A stretch of 64,000 nt of DNA from Puccinia triticina (Eukaryota > Basidiomycota > Pucciniomycetes > Pucciniales > Pucciniaceae), in the NCBI RefSeq assembly GCF_026914185.1, contig NC_070561.1:2604001-2668000 (forward strand), in the 5' to 3' direction. The notes beneath the pieces were generated by a model, which saw only the letters and a list, made by a program, of their open reading frames with translations, did not search any database and was not told the DNA's origin. Both the position numbers and the translations under genes were made by a program. Shown piece after piece: positions 1 through 10,977 of the stretch (position 1 is its first letter; each line of letters opens with the position of its first letter).

Positions 1-246
1 CCATGGAGAGTTTTTAACATCCAATATTCTTATTTAATTGCGGAGTTTACTGTGTGCAAGCAGAGCCGCTTACTCTTACGTAGACCAGACAGACCATATC
101 AGGCTCATAGCGGAGCGCTGAAGAGGTTTGAACGTTGCGAAGAACCAGCGCCAATAACCATAAAAACCCGGAGTTATCTTGAAAGGAGGTGGAGTGCCAT
201 TTCTTATCAGGTGACACACTTTTATTTTGACAGCAATCAGGTCAGA

Positions 247-577
247 CAACGGTGGGCCGCTACGCTACATTTAGTCCGTAGTTCAGCGCAGCGTAGCGGA
301 TCTAAACTACAAATGACAGGGTTTTCCGTTAGCGGGCAGTGATTGCCCGCTACCGCTAACAGGCACCCCTTGAAACTACAGGGCCTCTATCGCCGCTATC
401 AGCGCTAGCAGTGCTATTCAACCGCTAAAAAAGCTGATAGCGCTGTTAGCGCCCGTTAGCGTAGCGTAGCGGCCCGTAGCGGGCGCTACAACTAACGGCA
501 ATGTGTCAGGAACTACGCAACGCTAAACTAGCAGATAGCGCACGCTACGGATAGTTTAGCGTAGCGGCCCACCGTTG
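247..577. mobile_element. 331-bp palindromic CAAC/GTTG-ended MITE, copy 1
   Basis: The left end reads CAACGGTGGGCCGCTACG and the right end is its inverted counterpart (CGTAGCGGCCCACCGTTG, with slight variation). A perfect 7-bp direct repeat GGTCAGA flanks it at 240-246 and 578-584. The interior is almost entirely built from TAGCG/CGCTA words that pair with each other, so a single strand could fold along its whole length. It has no coding capacity. A second copy with the same termini lies at 43,229-43,674 and a relative with other interior words at 16,555-16,945. Confidence 0.82.
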
Positions 578-584
578 GGTCAGA

Positions 585-3557
585 GGTTGACGGGGTTGGA
601 GCTGGCAGTGAAAAGAATATGTTGAAAATTCTGGGGGGCCTTCACTTTCTCAAAAGCCCACCTTTTATATTGGTTTCTGTTCCTTAGGAGGCAACGAGTT
701 TGTGATAAACCTCTTTGCCAGTCCCCAAGTACCTCAGCCTCTTGGCCGGGTTAAGCTAAGGACCTTGTGCTATAGATCTACTTATCCTGGTTCTGCGCAC
801 AAGATCAAAACAGTGTTTGGCTTTTCTGAAGTGTTTGTTGGCCATGGGCAGAGAAGTATTTACCATCTCTCTCTGCCCGGAGATTGTTATAAATCAAGAT
901 CCCTTGAAATTCCTCTTGGGTGCTCTTGAAGCCTTTTGTCAGGGGATCTAGGTAGCCTCCACTACTCAATCCTCATCCTATGTACACAATCAGAGGAGAT
1001 TTTTAGATGGAAAGCACGCGGTGCTTCATCTAATCTTCTCATTATAAGTTCTATCCACTACCTTGGCTGGTGCTGGACTTGTTGAGGTAGTGATGTACAT
1101 ATCTGGTCTCTCAGCCGGATCTGGGGTAACCAGTAATGTGATTTGATAATTGCAGGATCCTTTTTCTTAGCTTCTTGGGTTCAGAGAGTGTGGTATGAAC
1201 TCAGCCTCTGGACCTTAGAACGCTATTACACTACGTGCTCATCCTTAGCATGCAGGTTATATATTTTTGATTCACCTGGTCTCACCTAGTCTTTTGATCT
1301 CATATTGTGTGGTATTCACCTATCCTCTGATCTTGAGGCATCTGGGTGAAGCTGTTTCTTTCCATCTCTCTGCCCGGATTTGAGGGGCCAACATGTCATC
1401 CCTCTCTGCCCCTCATCTAAATCAAAGGTACATTGTTTTCAAAGTTTCTCAGAGATAAAAGAGCACTTTTAACTATTTACTTGTGTGCAGCGCTCCCGCG
1501 CCTCAGCTCATATGTAATGTTACATTTAATTGATAGTTGATTTGTTTTTTATCTTTTTCTTATGTGGTGCTACCTTGCCACAGCTTATTTTAATCTGCAG
1601 TAATTTACATAACAGGACAGCTGGGCTATTTTTAATATAGTAGCCCAGCTGACAAATATGAACCCAAGGGGGGTACCTTGGATTTATATTTCATCAGTTG
1701 AGGTCCTGGTAGTATTTGCTCTACCAGCCTCCTGTGCTACAGGGCAACTTTATACAGCTGTTCACGCAGTTTACATTTGTTGGGTTACCACAGAAGAGGA
1801 GCCTGCTGACAGGACTCAGGAAAGAACAGAGTTTTTTTGGTGCAACAAGTTTTTCAGATTTGGCAGAGAAAATCTTAATTCTGCGATAACTTTTCATCTA
1901 TACCAGTTATGCTGGCACAGAAAAGATTATGAGAAAGGCCTTGGTCTTGCCTTTCTCCTCATCCATTTTGGGGATCAACCTTCACCACCTTCTCCAAAAA
2001 ATTGGCATCCAAAGACCAATATTTTGCCAGTTTGCATGGCCGCGCGGGGCTGCAAAAAGCATGCCTCGGCGTGGGAAAAGGCTGAAACCCCCATTTCCTT
2101 GTTTTTTTCTTTGACAATTAGTTGCTCAAAAAATACAAAAAAATGTGAGTGGAACTGAGTTTCTTGGCTACACAAGACATATTTTATGAATAATTTTGGA
2201 TGATCTTTGGCAAAGATACAGCCAAACAAAAAAGGTGTGTTTGTGCGTACCTGTCACGCCAAAAAACTCCGTTCTTTCCAAGTCCCTCCTTCTGAGGGGA
2301 GGTGCGGGTGAAGTGGATCAAGTCGAACTTGGGGGGAGGAAAACACTCGTGGCCAAATTCGGCGTTTCCGGCGTTTCGATAAATCAGGAAAAATCACCCG
2401 CAAACTACCCCTCAAGAGGTGTCTCGCGCGGGCTGCGCGTGGGCTTCGAGGTCGGATTATGACTTATGCTCAGGTAGGCTCAGGTGTCAGTTCAGCGTGA
2501 ATGAGGTTCAATAATTACAAATTCATGAGGCCGTCAGGTTCGTATCTCACGTTCTATGGTCACGCAACAATGACCGCCCGACGGCTGAATGGGTCCCCCA
2601 GCACGCAGAGGGTCGGGATGGGCCTCGAGGCGGGCGGTCTGTCTGACTGGTCGCTTTCTTCATCAGACTTCACTATTCCAGAAACCATGGTCTTTCACTT
2701 TGCGGTGCATACATATACTGCTGTAACGGAGGCTTACTGGCGCTAAATTGATCTTTCCGCCACCACATCGTAACACGTCTCAAGCGCCCCATCCTGCCCC
2801 ATCTCCCTCATTCCAAGAAACGTGGCGGTCACCGCTTCCAAAGAAGTATCGTTTGTGTCTCTACTCCGTGACGAATAAAGTTTGAACCCAATCAAGGCTG
2901 CTCTCGCTTGTAGCCGCCCTTCCTCTCGGGAATTACGCCGAATTTGCTATCACCACTAAATCAACATATCTTCGATTTCGAGCCTGGTCACCATCCCCGA
3001 TCATCCAAAAGTTCACACGAAGCACACAATATTGGTAAGTTGATTCCCTTAGGCATAGCAGTTGAAGAGACTTTTCAAGCGCCTGGGGCCAGTTTGATCT
3101 TCCTCTGAAACCCGGGGTTGTCAATCAACCCCACACCTCCGAATTTTGATTTTGTATTAACTTTGTTTTGTCAGTTCATCCGTAGTTTCTGGTAATTTCA
3201 AAAATAGCTTCGCGGAAGTAAGCCTGTTCGGGATTCTTTAAGGATTAGTCGCAGCTCAGGTCGTGCAAAGCTGTTCTCGACGTTGCACTCTGGTATTGGG
3301 GCAGCGTCCAAGATCAACCTGAAAGCCCTTGACTTCTCCGATAGGGACTTCTATCAAAAATAGAGCATTCGTGTTCTGGGCTACGTTGGCATTTCCAGTA
3401 CTGTGTTCTGAAAAGATAACATTGCTCCCCCGGAACGTTTCGCGAAGGGCTCCGACAGCACGAACCAAATATTACTAGATTTTCCGATTTACTAAAGGGA
3501 CGAAAGAGGATCTGTGTGGGCCATAGAGGCCATCACCAAGCAATCTAGCATTCGGTT
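585..3557. other. Intergenic region without a recognised gene
   Basis: No reading frame here shows recognisable protein similarity or convincing intron-exon structure. The open stretch at 1,658-2,158 is low complexity and has no protein character. The last 400 bp are the upstream region of the xylulokinase-like gene. A perfect short hairpin at 1,618-1,651 is listed separately. Confidence 0.5.
1618..1651. repeat. Perfect 11-bp inverted repeat (hairpin)
   Basis: CAGCTGGGCTA at 1,618-1,628 is exactly complementary to TAGCCCAGCTG at 1,641-1,651, with a 12-base AT-rich loop. It could be a transposon footprint or a chance hairpin; no target duplication was seen. Confidence 0.5.
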
Positions 3558-6500
3558 ATGGTACCTCATTCAATGGTTCTAGGCACCGATAAACCTCAGA
3601 ATGTCGCGCCTTCAGGACCTCGTGATCTTGGCTCAGCTCATCAGAAACCCTATTTTCTTTCTCTTGACTTATCTACCGAAAAAATGGGATTGATAATCGT
3701 AGATGAATCTCTGAATGTTATATTCGGTGAATGTGTCAAATTTGATACTGACCTTCCGGAGTATAGGTGAGTCTCAAGCTATACATTGCGATCTCTGCTT
3801 TCTTTATCTAGCCCATTGGTGCCCTGTTCATAACACATCAATTTGTTCATTTATTTTGATTCCGGGTTTGTTGTAAATGCAACAGAACTCAGAATGGCTG
3901 CCACACGGACGGCGAAGTATCGACCTCTCCCACCCACTTACATGTCAAAGCACTGGATATCTTGCTGCAAAAAGTATCATCTCAGGTTGAACTCAAACGC
4001 GTGAAGTGCATTTCTGGATCGGCCCCGGTGAGTCAATCAAACAACATTTGGACAATTATTTTGTGATTTCTTTTTTTTGAAGTATTTATCAATGTTAAAC
4101 ATTGTCCTCTCGCACCACAGCAACATAGTTCAGTATGGTGGTCAAAGGCAGCATCGGCACTTCTCTCCAGGCTAGCCCCTAACAAGCCCCTACATGAACA
4201 ATTACCGCCAGAGCAGACATGGACCCTACCCAACCCTCCCAATTTCTACGATACGTCCACGGACGCGCAGGCACAATCTCTTGAGTGGCTGATTGGTGGC
4301 TCAGAAGAGACGGCACGCAGGTCCGGTGTTCGGGCATTTTGCCGCTTTACAGGTCATTACGCGATTTCTCATTCCACATCTGCAATTTCACGGAGATTTC
4401 GTCTAAAGCTACTGCGGACGTTTAACATTCCTACTCACAGGTGTCCAGATCATGAAAGTTCAACAAACACGTCCAAATATATTGGAAGCCACTGACCGTA
4501 TATCTTCGGCATCATCTTTCTTGTCTTCTTTGTTGCTAGGCAGGTAAGTCTGAGTCATTTTTTCACAATCTCGGGAAGATTTGCCTCGTGCCCAGATTCC
4601 GTATCATTTTTGATCGCTGACGTATTTTCACGTGATCTTTCTCTTTATTGCGAGCCAGTATTGCACCGTTGAGTGAAAGTGATGCTGCAAGCATGAGGTA
4701 CTTGATTTGCAAGACAAAAATTCCCCCCTTATCGATAAGAAGTGAAGCTAATTTATCCATATGTGCGGCCCAGCTTATGGAGCATGAACGACAAGAAATG
4801 GGATCCGCTAGTGCTTAATTTTATCATGGGCAACGATTCTTCACAGTCCGGTACGTCAAACGAAGCTACCAAACTGAGTCAAAAATTAGGAAAACCTTAC
4901 CTTGATAACTCAGTCTCGGTCAGTCGTGATATCCTCTTTGACCAAGGCAGTTGGAGAAGCTTTCTGACCGGATATCAATTCCTCTCAGCTAGGACCCATT
5001 GCGAGCTATTTTGTTCGCCGGTATGGATTTTCAGCGGGCTAGTAGCAAGTTTATGATTCAGACGCTGTAAATGCAACTTAAAACTAATACCTTAACCTGT
5101 AGACTGTCAGATTGTCGGCTTTCTGGGCCACCATCAAGCTACATTTCTGAGTCAGCCCCTCAAGCCACGAGATGTGATGATTTGCTTGGGGGACTGTGAT
5201 TCGGACTCCGTTCTTATGCCGCTGCCACATTATCTACCCGATTCAACTCGTCAAATCCTTCCCAACCCAGTGAAGTCTTCGTCGAATTTTGCCAGTCACA
5301 TGCCCTTCATGGCGCTACTCGAGTTCGTCAATTTTCTTTTACACTCACACCATGAACCTCCATGCTGAATGAATGATTGCACGGTTTTTCAGATATAAAG
5401 ATGCTGATTTGGCGCGACATTTTCTTCGAGATACATATTGTAATGGGTCTTGGCATACCTTTGACACACTCGTAACTTTGATTGCGGAAGGTGGAACGAT
5501 AGGGTGCGCACATGTGATTGCGTGTGAACATTTTCATTTTCATTGCTAACGGGGAGCCTATAGTCTTGATGACAAGCTCTACACCTTTTTCTGGCCACAT
5601 GGAGAGTTGGGGAGCTGGCAGGGTATTTCAAGATTTGAAGCAGGCCAGCGTATCAAGGAATTCAAGGATCAGCGAGTCAACCCACGCTCTTTACTAGAAT
5701 CTCAGTGTGAGTAACCCCCTATTGGATTTGTCAATTTGTGACCGTTCTCCATGTATTCACCAATAAAATCTCTCTATAGTTCTCACAATGCGCCTCCAAC
5801 TTTCTCGTATCAGTCAAAGGCTCAGGAATCTAGGAAGTATAGATGAAACTTTAGCAACTACCTACAGCTTACTTGGCTTCAATCCATATGACCATTCAGT
5901 TCTACCAAAACGTATCATTGTCATGGGGAAAGCATCAGGAAGTCGCGTGATGATTGATTTGCTATCATCAATAATGGGTGTTCCGGTCTATCAGTCCGTT
6001 GCTCTTTCTCCCATCACTTACTCGACGGTTTTCTTAGGAAACCAGCTAGCTATCACGCCTGCTGCCCTTGGATCATGCTACAAGGCTGCTTGGACATATA
6101 GTCGCCAGTTTAACGCCAATCAGTCCTACGATGATTTCCTTGGGGAGCGGAATATACAGCGCTCAAAGCGTTTGAGGAGTTCCGATACCCGAAACACATC
6201 CACGTCACTTATCCAGACGCCTATTGCAAGACTTGAGAAATCCGATGTATCTACGCCATCGTCACTACCGGATCAGCGGGCAAGCGGGGGACCTTCGAGC
6301 GCGAATGCTGCGCCTCCCATTTGGAATCAAGACCCTGCGTCACCGGACCTATCCAGCGATTCTACAACGCCGATTGTTTCCATCCTGACTGACTCAAAGG
6401 ATATGGAAGATGGATTAGTCAAGGTGGCAGAGCCTGATGAAGACTCGTGAGTAGATGTGGGCCCGCAGAATGTGATTGCTTGGCTAACAAGACCTTATTG

Positions 6501-6585
6501 CTAATTTACTAGCTTTCAAAGATACGGTGGACAAGTTGAGGAGTTTGCACGACTTGAAAACTGCATACGACGTGGAGTGCTTTGA
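3558..6585 (+). CDS. Xylulokinase-like protein (FGGY family), catalytic Asp position replaced
   Basis: Twelve exons can be joined in frame: 3558-3766, 3886-4027, 4121-4352, 4441-4543, 4659-4697, 4774-4918, 4989-5037, 5103-5322, 5393-5503, 5564-5706, 5780-6446, 6513-6585. The product follows fungal D-xylulose kinases along its length: an N-terminal DLST phosphate loop, FDTDLPEYRTQNG, ISGSAPQQHSSVWW, YFVRRYGFSADC, and a C-terminal RYGGQVEEFARLENCIRRG. D-xylulose kinase phosphorylates xylulose to feed the pentose phosphate pathway. Three features are odd. The family motif TGDNP, which holds the catalytic Asp, reads LGHHQ; the LGT(S/T) loop reads LGDCDSD; and a Ser/Pro-rich insertion sits near the C terminus in exon 11. 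Intron 7 (5,038-5,102) only restores the frame if its donor is GC, not GT. It is probably an FGGY pseudo-kinase or a decaying gene. The start is the first ATG in frame with exon 1. Confidence 0.85.
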
Positions 6586-8034
6586 AATTGAAAAGAACAG
6601 AGCCACCGCTTGCGACCTTTCCGGCCTGCTCGCAGCAGCCGGAGTTTGAATTTTAGTACTGTCCGCATGAATAGACTCCCGCATCGCCCAGAAAGCGTCT
6701 TGACGAGTAATTTTCTATCCCTACACTGTGTTGCATTATAACCTTATTGGTGTCAAACAAACAAAAACCGGCGCGAAATTGGTTGGTTATTGAAATACTA
6801 CTTCGAAGATCTACTAATCAAGTGTGTTGGACAAAGCTGTTGGTATGTATTGTTGATGTCATAATATAGATTTTCTTGGTTAATTCACACCAATCATATT
6901 AAGTTGTGTCAAAACTCTGGAGCAGGTGATGCAAGAGTTCTTAGTATGATGATTTCTTATGGTGGAAATCTACTCCACCACAGCATACATTTTTCAAAAT
7001 AATTTCAATGCTTCTACAGATGTTTGGACAGCTTTGTAGCAACAGTGAAACAATCCAATATGATCCCAGTATTGGATGATATGGGATATCACATTGTTTT
7101 TTATTTATTTATACGGACTTACTTTGCGCACTGCAAAAAACTCTTCGCACACTGCAGTGCGCGCAGTCCCAAACACTTTGCACACTGCGGGTGAAATACA
7201 CAAATTTTTCAAGATGGTTTTTGACCAATCAATAGAAAGCCTTTTAATTGGCCTCTCTGAATTTTTTGGGAGTTTTTGAAGCATTCTTCCGTGTTAAAAA
7301 AATCATGAAAAACTAGAACCAAGGTAGGATGTGGGGGCCTTAAAAACAAGGTTCCCATTGCCCAAAAATTCCAAAATTTTTATCTAAGTATATTAAAGCC
7401 TGTGAATTGTGGAACAAAACTTCAAGGGTTTCCCCTACAACTCTACCAAAATCACAAAAAAAAAAATCAAGGGTTACCCCTCTACAAATGCCAAAAGAAA
7501 AAAAAATGCAAGGGTTTCCCCTCTACAAGTACAAAAACCAATGGAAAACAGAAAATTAACTAGCACCCCACCACCCAACATCAGCAAGCTGATGCACCGT
7601 GGCCCACTGTCCATCCCTGTCTAGCAGGGTCAAAAAACAGTGAAAGGATGGCCCCCAGCGCGCCACATTGAAGGCATTATTCAAAAGGGGGGCCAACGAG
7701 TATTGTCCCCTCAGACTGTGCAAGTGCAACAGCGGAGGGGCTTGAACCAAACCACCCGCTGGAATTACAGCGGCTGGAATTGGCTGAGGAACAAGATACA
7801 AACCCCCCCCTTTTATAGACAACACTTGCCCTCAGCTGCTTTATGCCACACCCACACCTCAAGCTTATTCAAACAGTCACCAACACAACAGTGTCAGGTC
7901 AACTGTTGTCTAGGTGTTACCTGTGCCCCTACCGCGGCAAAATCAACTCGAGCACACTCTCTTGGTCCTCAAAGAAACCAAGCCCAATCCCTCCTTGAAC
8001 CCTTTCTGTTGTCTGGCTTCCAGAAACTCCTGGT
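6586..8034. other. Intergenic, repeat-derived sequence
   Basis: The first part is AT-rich downstream sequence. Between 7,420 and 7,540 the phrase CAAGGGTTTCCCCTCTACAA recurs three times with A-rich spacers; a similar AGGGGAAACCC phrase occurs in inverted orientation near 47,440-47,500. No gene is seen. Confidence 0.45.
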
Positions 8035-8037
8035 TTG

Positions 8038-8640
8038 TGGTCCAACAACACTGGAGCCCTTGAGACCCGTCTGGAAAACAATTTTGAGGAGTTCGCCCGT
8101 CGTGGTCTCCCTGCCTTGGCATTTGCTTACAATGTACCGAATGCCAAAGATGAAGGTTCCGGAAGCAGATTTGAGCTCATTGATTTGCTGTCCATCTTTG
8201 ACCCTCCCTTGATGACACCAAGCAAACTGTAGACGATGCTCAGGCCTTCGGTGTTAAAGTCAAGATGTTAACTGTTGTCCTTTGACTACACATCCAGACC
8301 CGCTTGCAGCTGCTAACCACCCTTTTTTGTTCTATCAGCTGGTGAAGATGCCAACAACGCTCCTGCCCTTGCCTGTGCTAGCTTCGGTATTGCCGTCGAG
8401 TGCTACTAACGCCGCTTGTGGTGCCGCCGACATTGTCCTCTGGAATGCGCGCGGTCATCCACATTTTCAAGCACCCAGTTGCCCTCAACAAGCCCATTCC
8501 CGCCAACCAGCTCCAGGGAACACCTTCCAGAGCTGCCTCCATAAACGAGTCGCTCTACTTCAACCGTGCTAGCTTCATCCCGCGTGCGAACCAAATCTCG
8601 GTCCTCAGAGGTTGTGTCCATGTCGATGACCAAGAACTCC
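8038..8640 (+). pseudogene. Plasma-membrane H+-ATPase (P-type, PMA1-like) fragment
   Basis: Three blocks in order recall fungal plasma-membrane proton pumps. The first, from 8,065, reads LENNFEEFARRGLPALAFAY and continues into SRFELIDLLSIFDPP, the cytoplasmic domain; after a 1-base shift it goes on TVDDAQAFGVKVKML. The second, near 8,345-8,440, reads AGEDANNAPALACASFGIAV then AADIVL, matching the GDGANDAPAL hinge with key residues altered. The third, near 8,465-8,600, resembles the C-terminal tail (SRAASINESLYFNRASF). Sequence between the blocks is deleted, several frameshifts are present and no membrane segments remain. The parent enzyme pumps protons across the plasma membrane; this copy cannot. 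The N-terminal half was not found nearby. Confidence 0.75.
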
Positions 8641-10544
8641 AAAGTTTATTCGCGTCTCTTTCCTACCCCCTGCCAAAAACCAAGCTAAACAATTCATTCT
8701 CTTCGGCTCAAGCTGTAGCATCTGGAGCTGCCGGGGGGATCGAGCAATAGTTGGAGCCTCAAAAGTTGGTGTTCTAAGAGAGGTATAGTGCTCAAGAGTA
8801 ACCAGGCTATCAAATCTTCCCTTGAACTGGCTTTCTCCAAACAGAAGTCTGCTTGATAGGACAAATTGATGGGCACCTCAATATATTCTGAATCTTCCTT
8901 GGCGCGCCAATACTCTTGAGATATCAGAACGCGCCAATCACCAAGTCTAGCTGTATCCAGACAGAGTTTCCAAAGCATCATGTCAGGCAAGGCTCTGTTT
9001 GCAAGTTCAAGTCAATAATTTGGACATGATAGCAATACTATCTTACATACCTCCTAGGACCCAATGCACTTTGTTGAATTTGGTCAAAGTTTCCTTGGCG
9101 GATCCTGCATTATTTCTTGCCCAATTGGGCCAGGTTGTAACTAATTGTGGGTTCAGATTGAAGGTGCAGAATGTAGCTTGTCCTGAGGGCCAGGGAAGTA
9201 TATAGTAAAGTGCCTTGAATTGCCATCCAAGCTTTGTTTGAGTAGAAAAGCATGCACAGTCCCATCAATGCTAATGGCAAATATCCCATTATGAATCAGG
9301 AAAGAGAGAGGAATGCAATATTGGCATGAATTTCTATAGCTCGTCACCCAGCCTCTCTAAAGTTCTACCCCAAGTGTACCATATGCTATATCACAGTCCC
9401 TATGATTTTGCATACTTTGATCTTCTCCATCACTACCCATTGACCTCCCATCATCTTTTCAAAAATTGAACAAGGTGAAAGTTTTGCAAACAAAGGTTTA
9501 CCAGTTTGTGACTCAGTCTCCAGGAATCAGTTTTCTGGCGAGAAGATGAGTGAGTGGCTCAGATTCCTCACAAGGACAGAATCTACAATTTTGCCAAATC
9601 AAGTTTTTCTTATCATTTTTGCATTTTTGTGTAGCAGATACTTTGTGCTCCTGCTTGAATTGAGAGACAACTCATAAGCCTCTCCCACAGAGAGCGCTGT
9701 ACACGGGTCCCCTGGACCTCCGTTCAAGTGGAATTTCATGTGCCTCTTTTCCAACCGCGCTTAATTAAACAATTGGTATGTTGCCATGAATTACAATGGG
9801 GCATTGTATTGAAAAGATGAGCAGTTTGAGACAGTTTTCCTTTGTCACTAGAAAATTGAGTTTACAATCTATGAAAAAGCTACATATTGTGATTCCAGGA
9901 ATGCTTGGACAGATTTTTGAGCTGTGAACTCAAAATCATGGAATCCTGACCAGTGACATTTGAGTTCAGGTTTTCACCCTTCCTGCTGGGGAACAGTAGG
10001 GGGCTGACAATGCCAAGTTTGCAGCTGTGTTGGTCAGAAAACCAAAATTTTACCGGTGCTGTGGCTCAAAGGCCATAACTTTGGCCCACTGAAAATCTTG
10101 AGTTGTTCAAGCTTCAGCAGAATCACAATAGCACAAAAGATGTGCTACCTGGGTGTGATGCTTTTCTGATATTGCCAGCCAACCCAGTGCCTCTCTACAA
10201 GAATGTTGCCCGCACAACACTTCCAGAGAGGCTGCATAACCTTGCAAAAAAAAAACCTCTACAACATGTATTGATGGCTTACATATGGAGCACACCCTCT
10301 GTTCTCCTCAGATCCAAAGCGGCAACACGTGTCTGCTGAGCACCTACAATGGTGGACCATGACGCCGCACAATCTTATATATAAGGGGGAAGGGTGTCTA
10401 TTTGCATGGAAAAGTCTAGGCGAAGTGGGGGACGCTCGAATACGCGAGATGTCGTCTTGGTTGGCAGGGGTGGATTGAGTCTGAGGGGGGAAAGGGGAAT
10501 GGAAATGGGGCGATAGAATTAAGCACTCATTCCCACCAACGCAA

Positions 10545-10571
10545 ACGAGAGAGGGAGAGAGAGAGAGGGAC
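10545..10571. repeat. GA-rich microsatellite
   Basis: An uninterrupted purine run of GA and GGGA units lies in the 3' flank of the beta-tubulin gene. Confidence 0.7.
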
Positions 10572-10657
10572 AAACGAAAAAGAGCAGAAAAAACAAAAAC
10601 CAAAAACAAATAAAGCAGTAATAACAGTAAGACAAAACGTGATTGGGCTGTGGGTTC

Positions 10658-10674
10658 ATATATATATATATATA
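10658..10674. repeat. (AT)n microsatellite
   Basis: Eight AT dinucleotides in a row, followed by T- and CT-rich sequence. Confidence 0.8.
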
Positions 10675-10977
10675 GTTTTTTCTCTCTCTCGCGTTCGTTG
10701 GTATGCCATATGCCTGGTGGCTATAACCTTCCGTTTCAATTTATTGTAATCTATGCTTCAAGAACAAAGAAATCACATAGAACTTCAAAAGAAACGATCA
10801 CTGGAAAATTCAACTCGGTTTGCTCTTTTTCCTTAGGTCTATCTTCAAAGAAAAACAGTTGATTCAAGTCGAATTACGGGGAGACTGTTATTAATGTTTT
10901 CTTACAATATCCTTCGGGTGGACACTCCACTTCACTCTTCGGGTGGGGCCTATTCAAGCGATTCCGACACATCAGAA

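Larger units (their letters stand above)
8700..10870. other. Intergenic region, no gene recognised
   Basis: No reading frame shows protein similarity or splice structure that I trust. The right end holds simple repeats and the downstream flank of the convergently read beta-tubulin gene. Confidence 0.45.

Noticed and set aside
1658..2158. 166-codon open frame
   Set aside because: No similarity, no splice context and low-complexity composition; likely chance.
6513..6649. Alternative last exon of the xylulokinase-like gene in another frame ending at 6,649
   Set aside because: It does not fit the phase of the donor at 6,447, whereas the chosen frame gives the conserved C-terminal motif.
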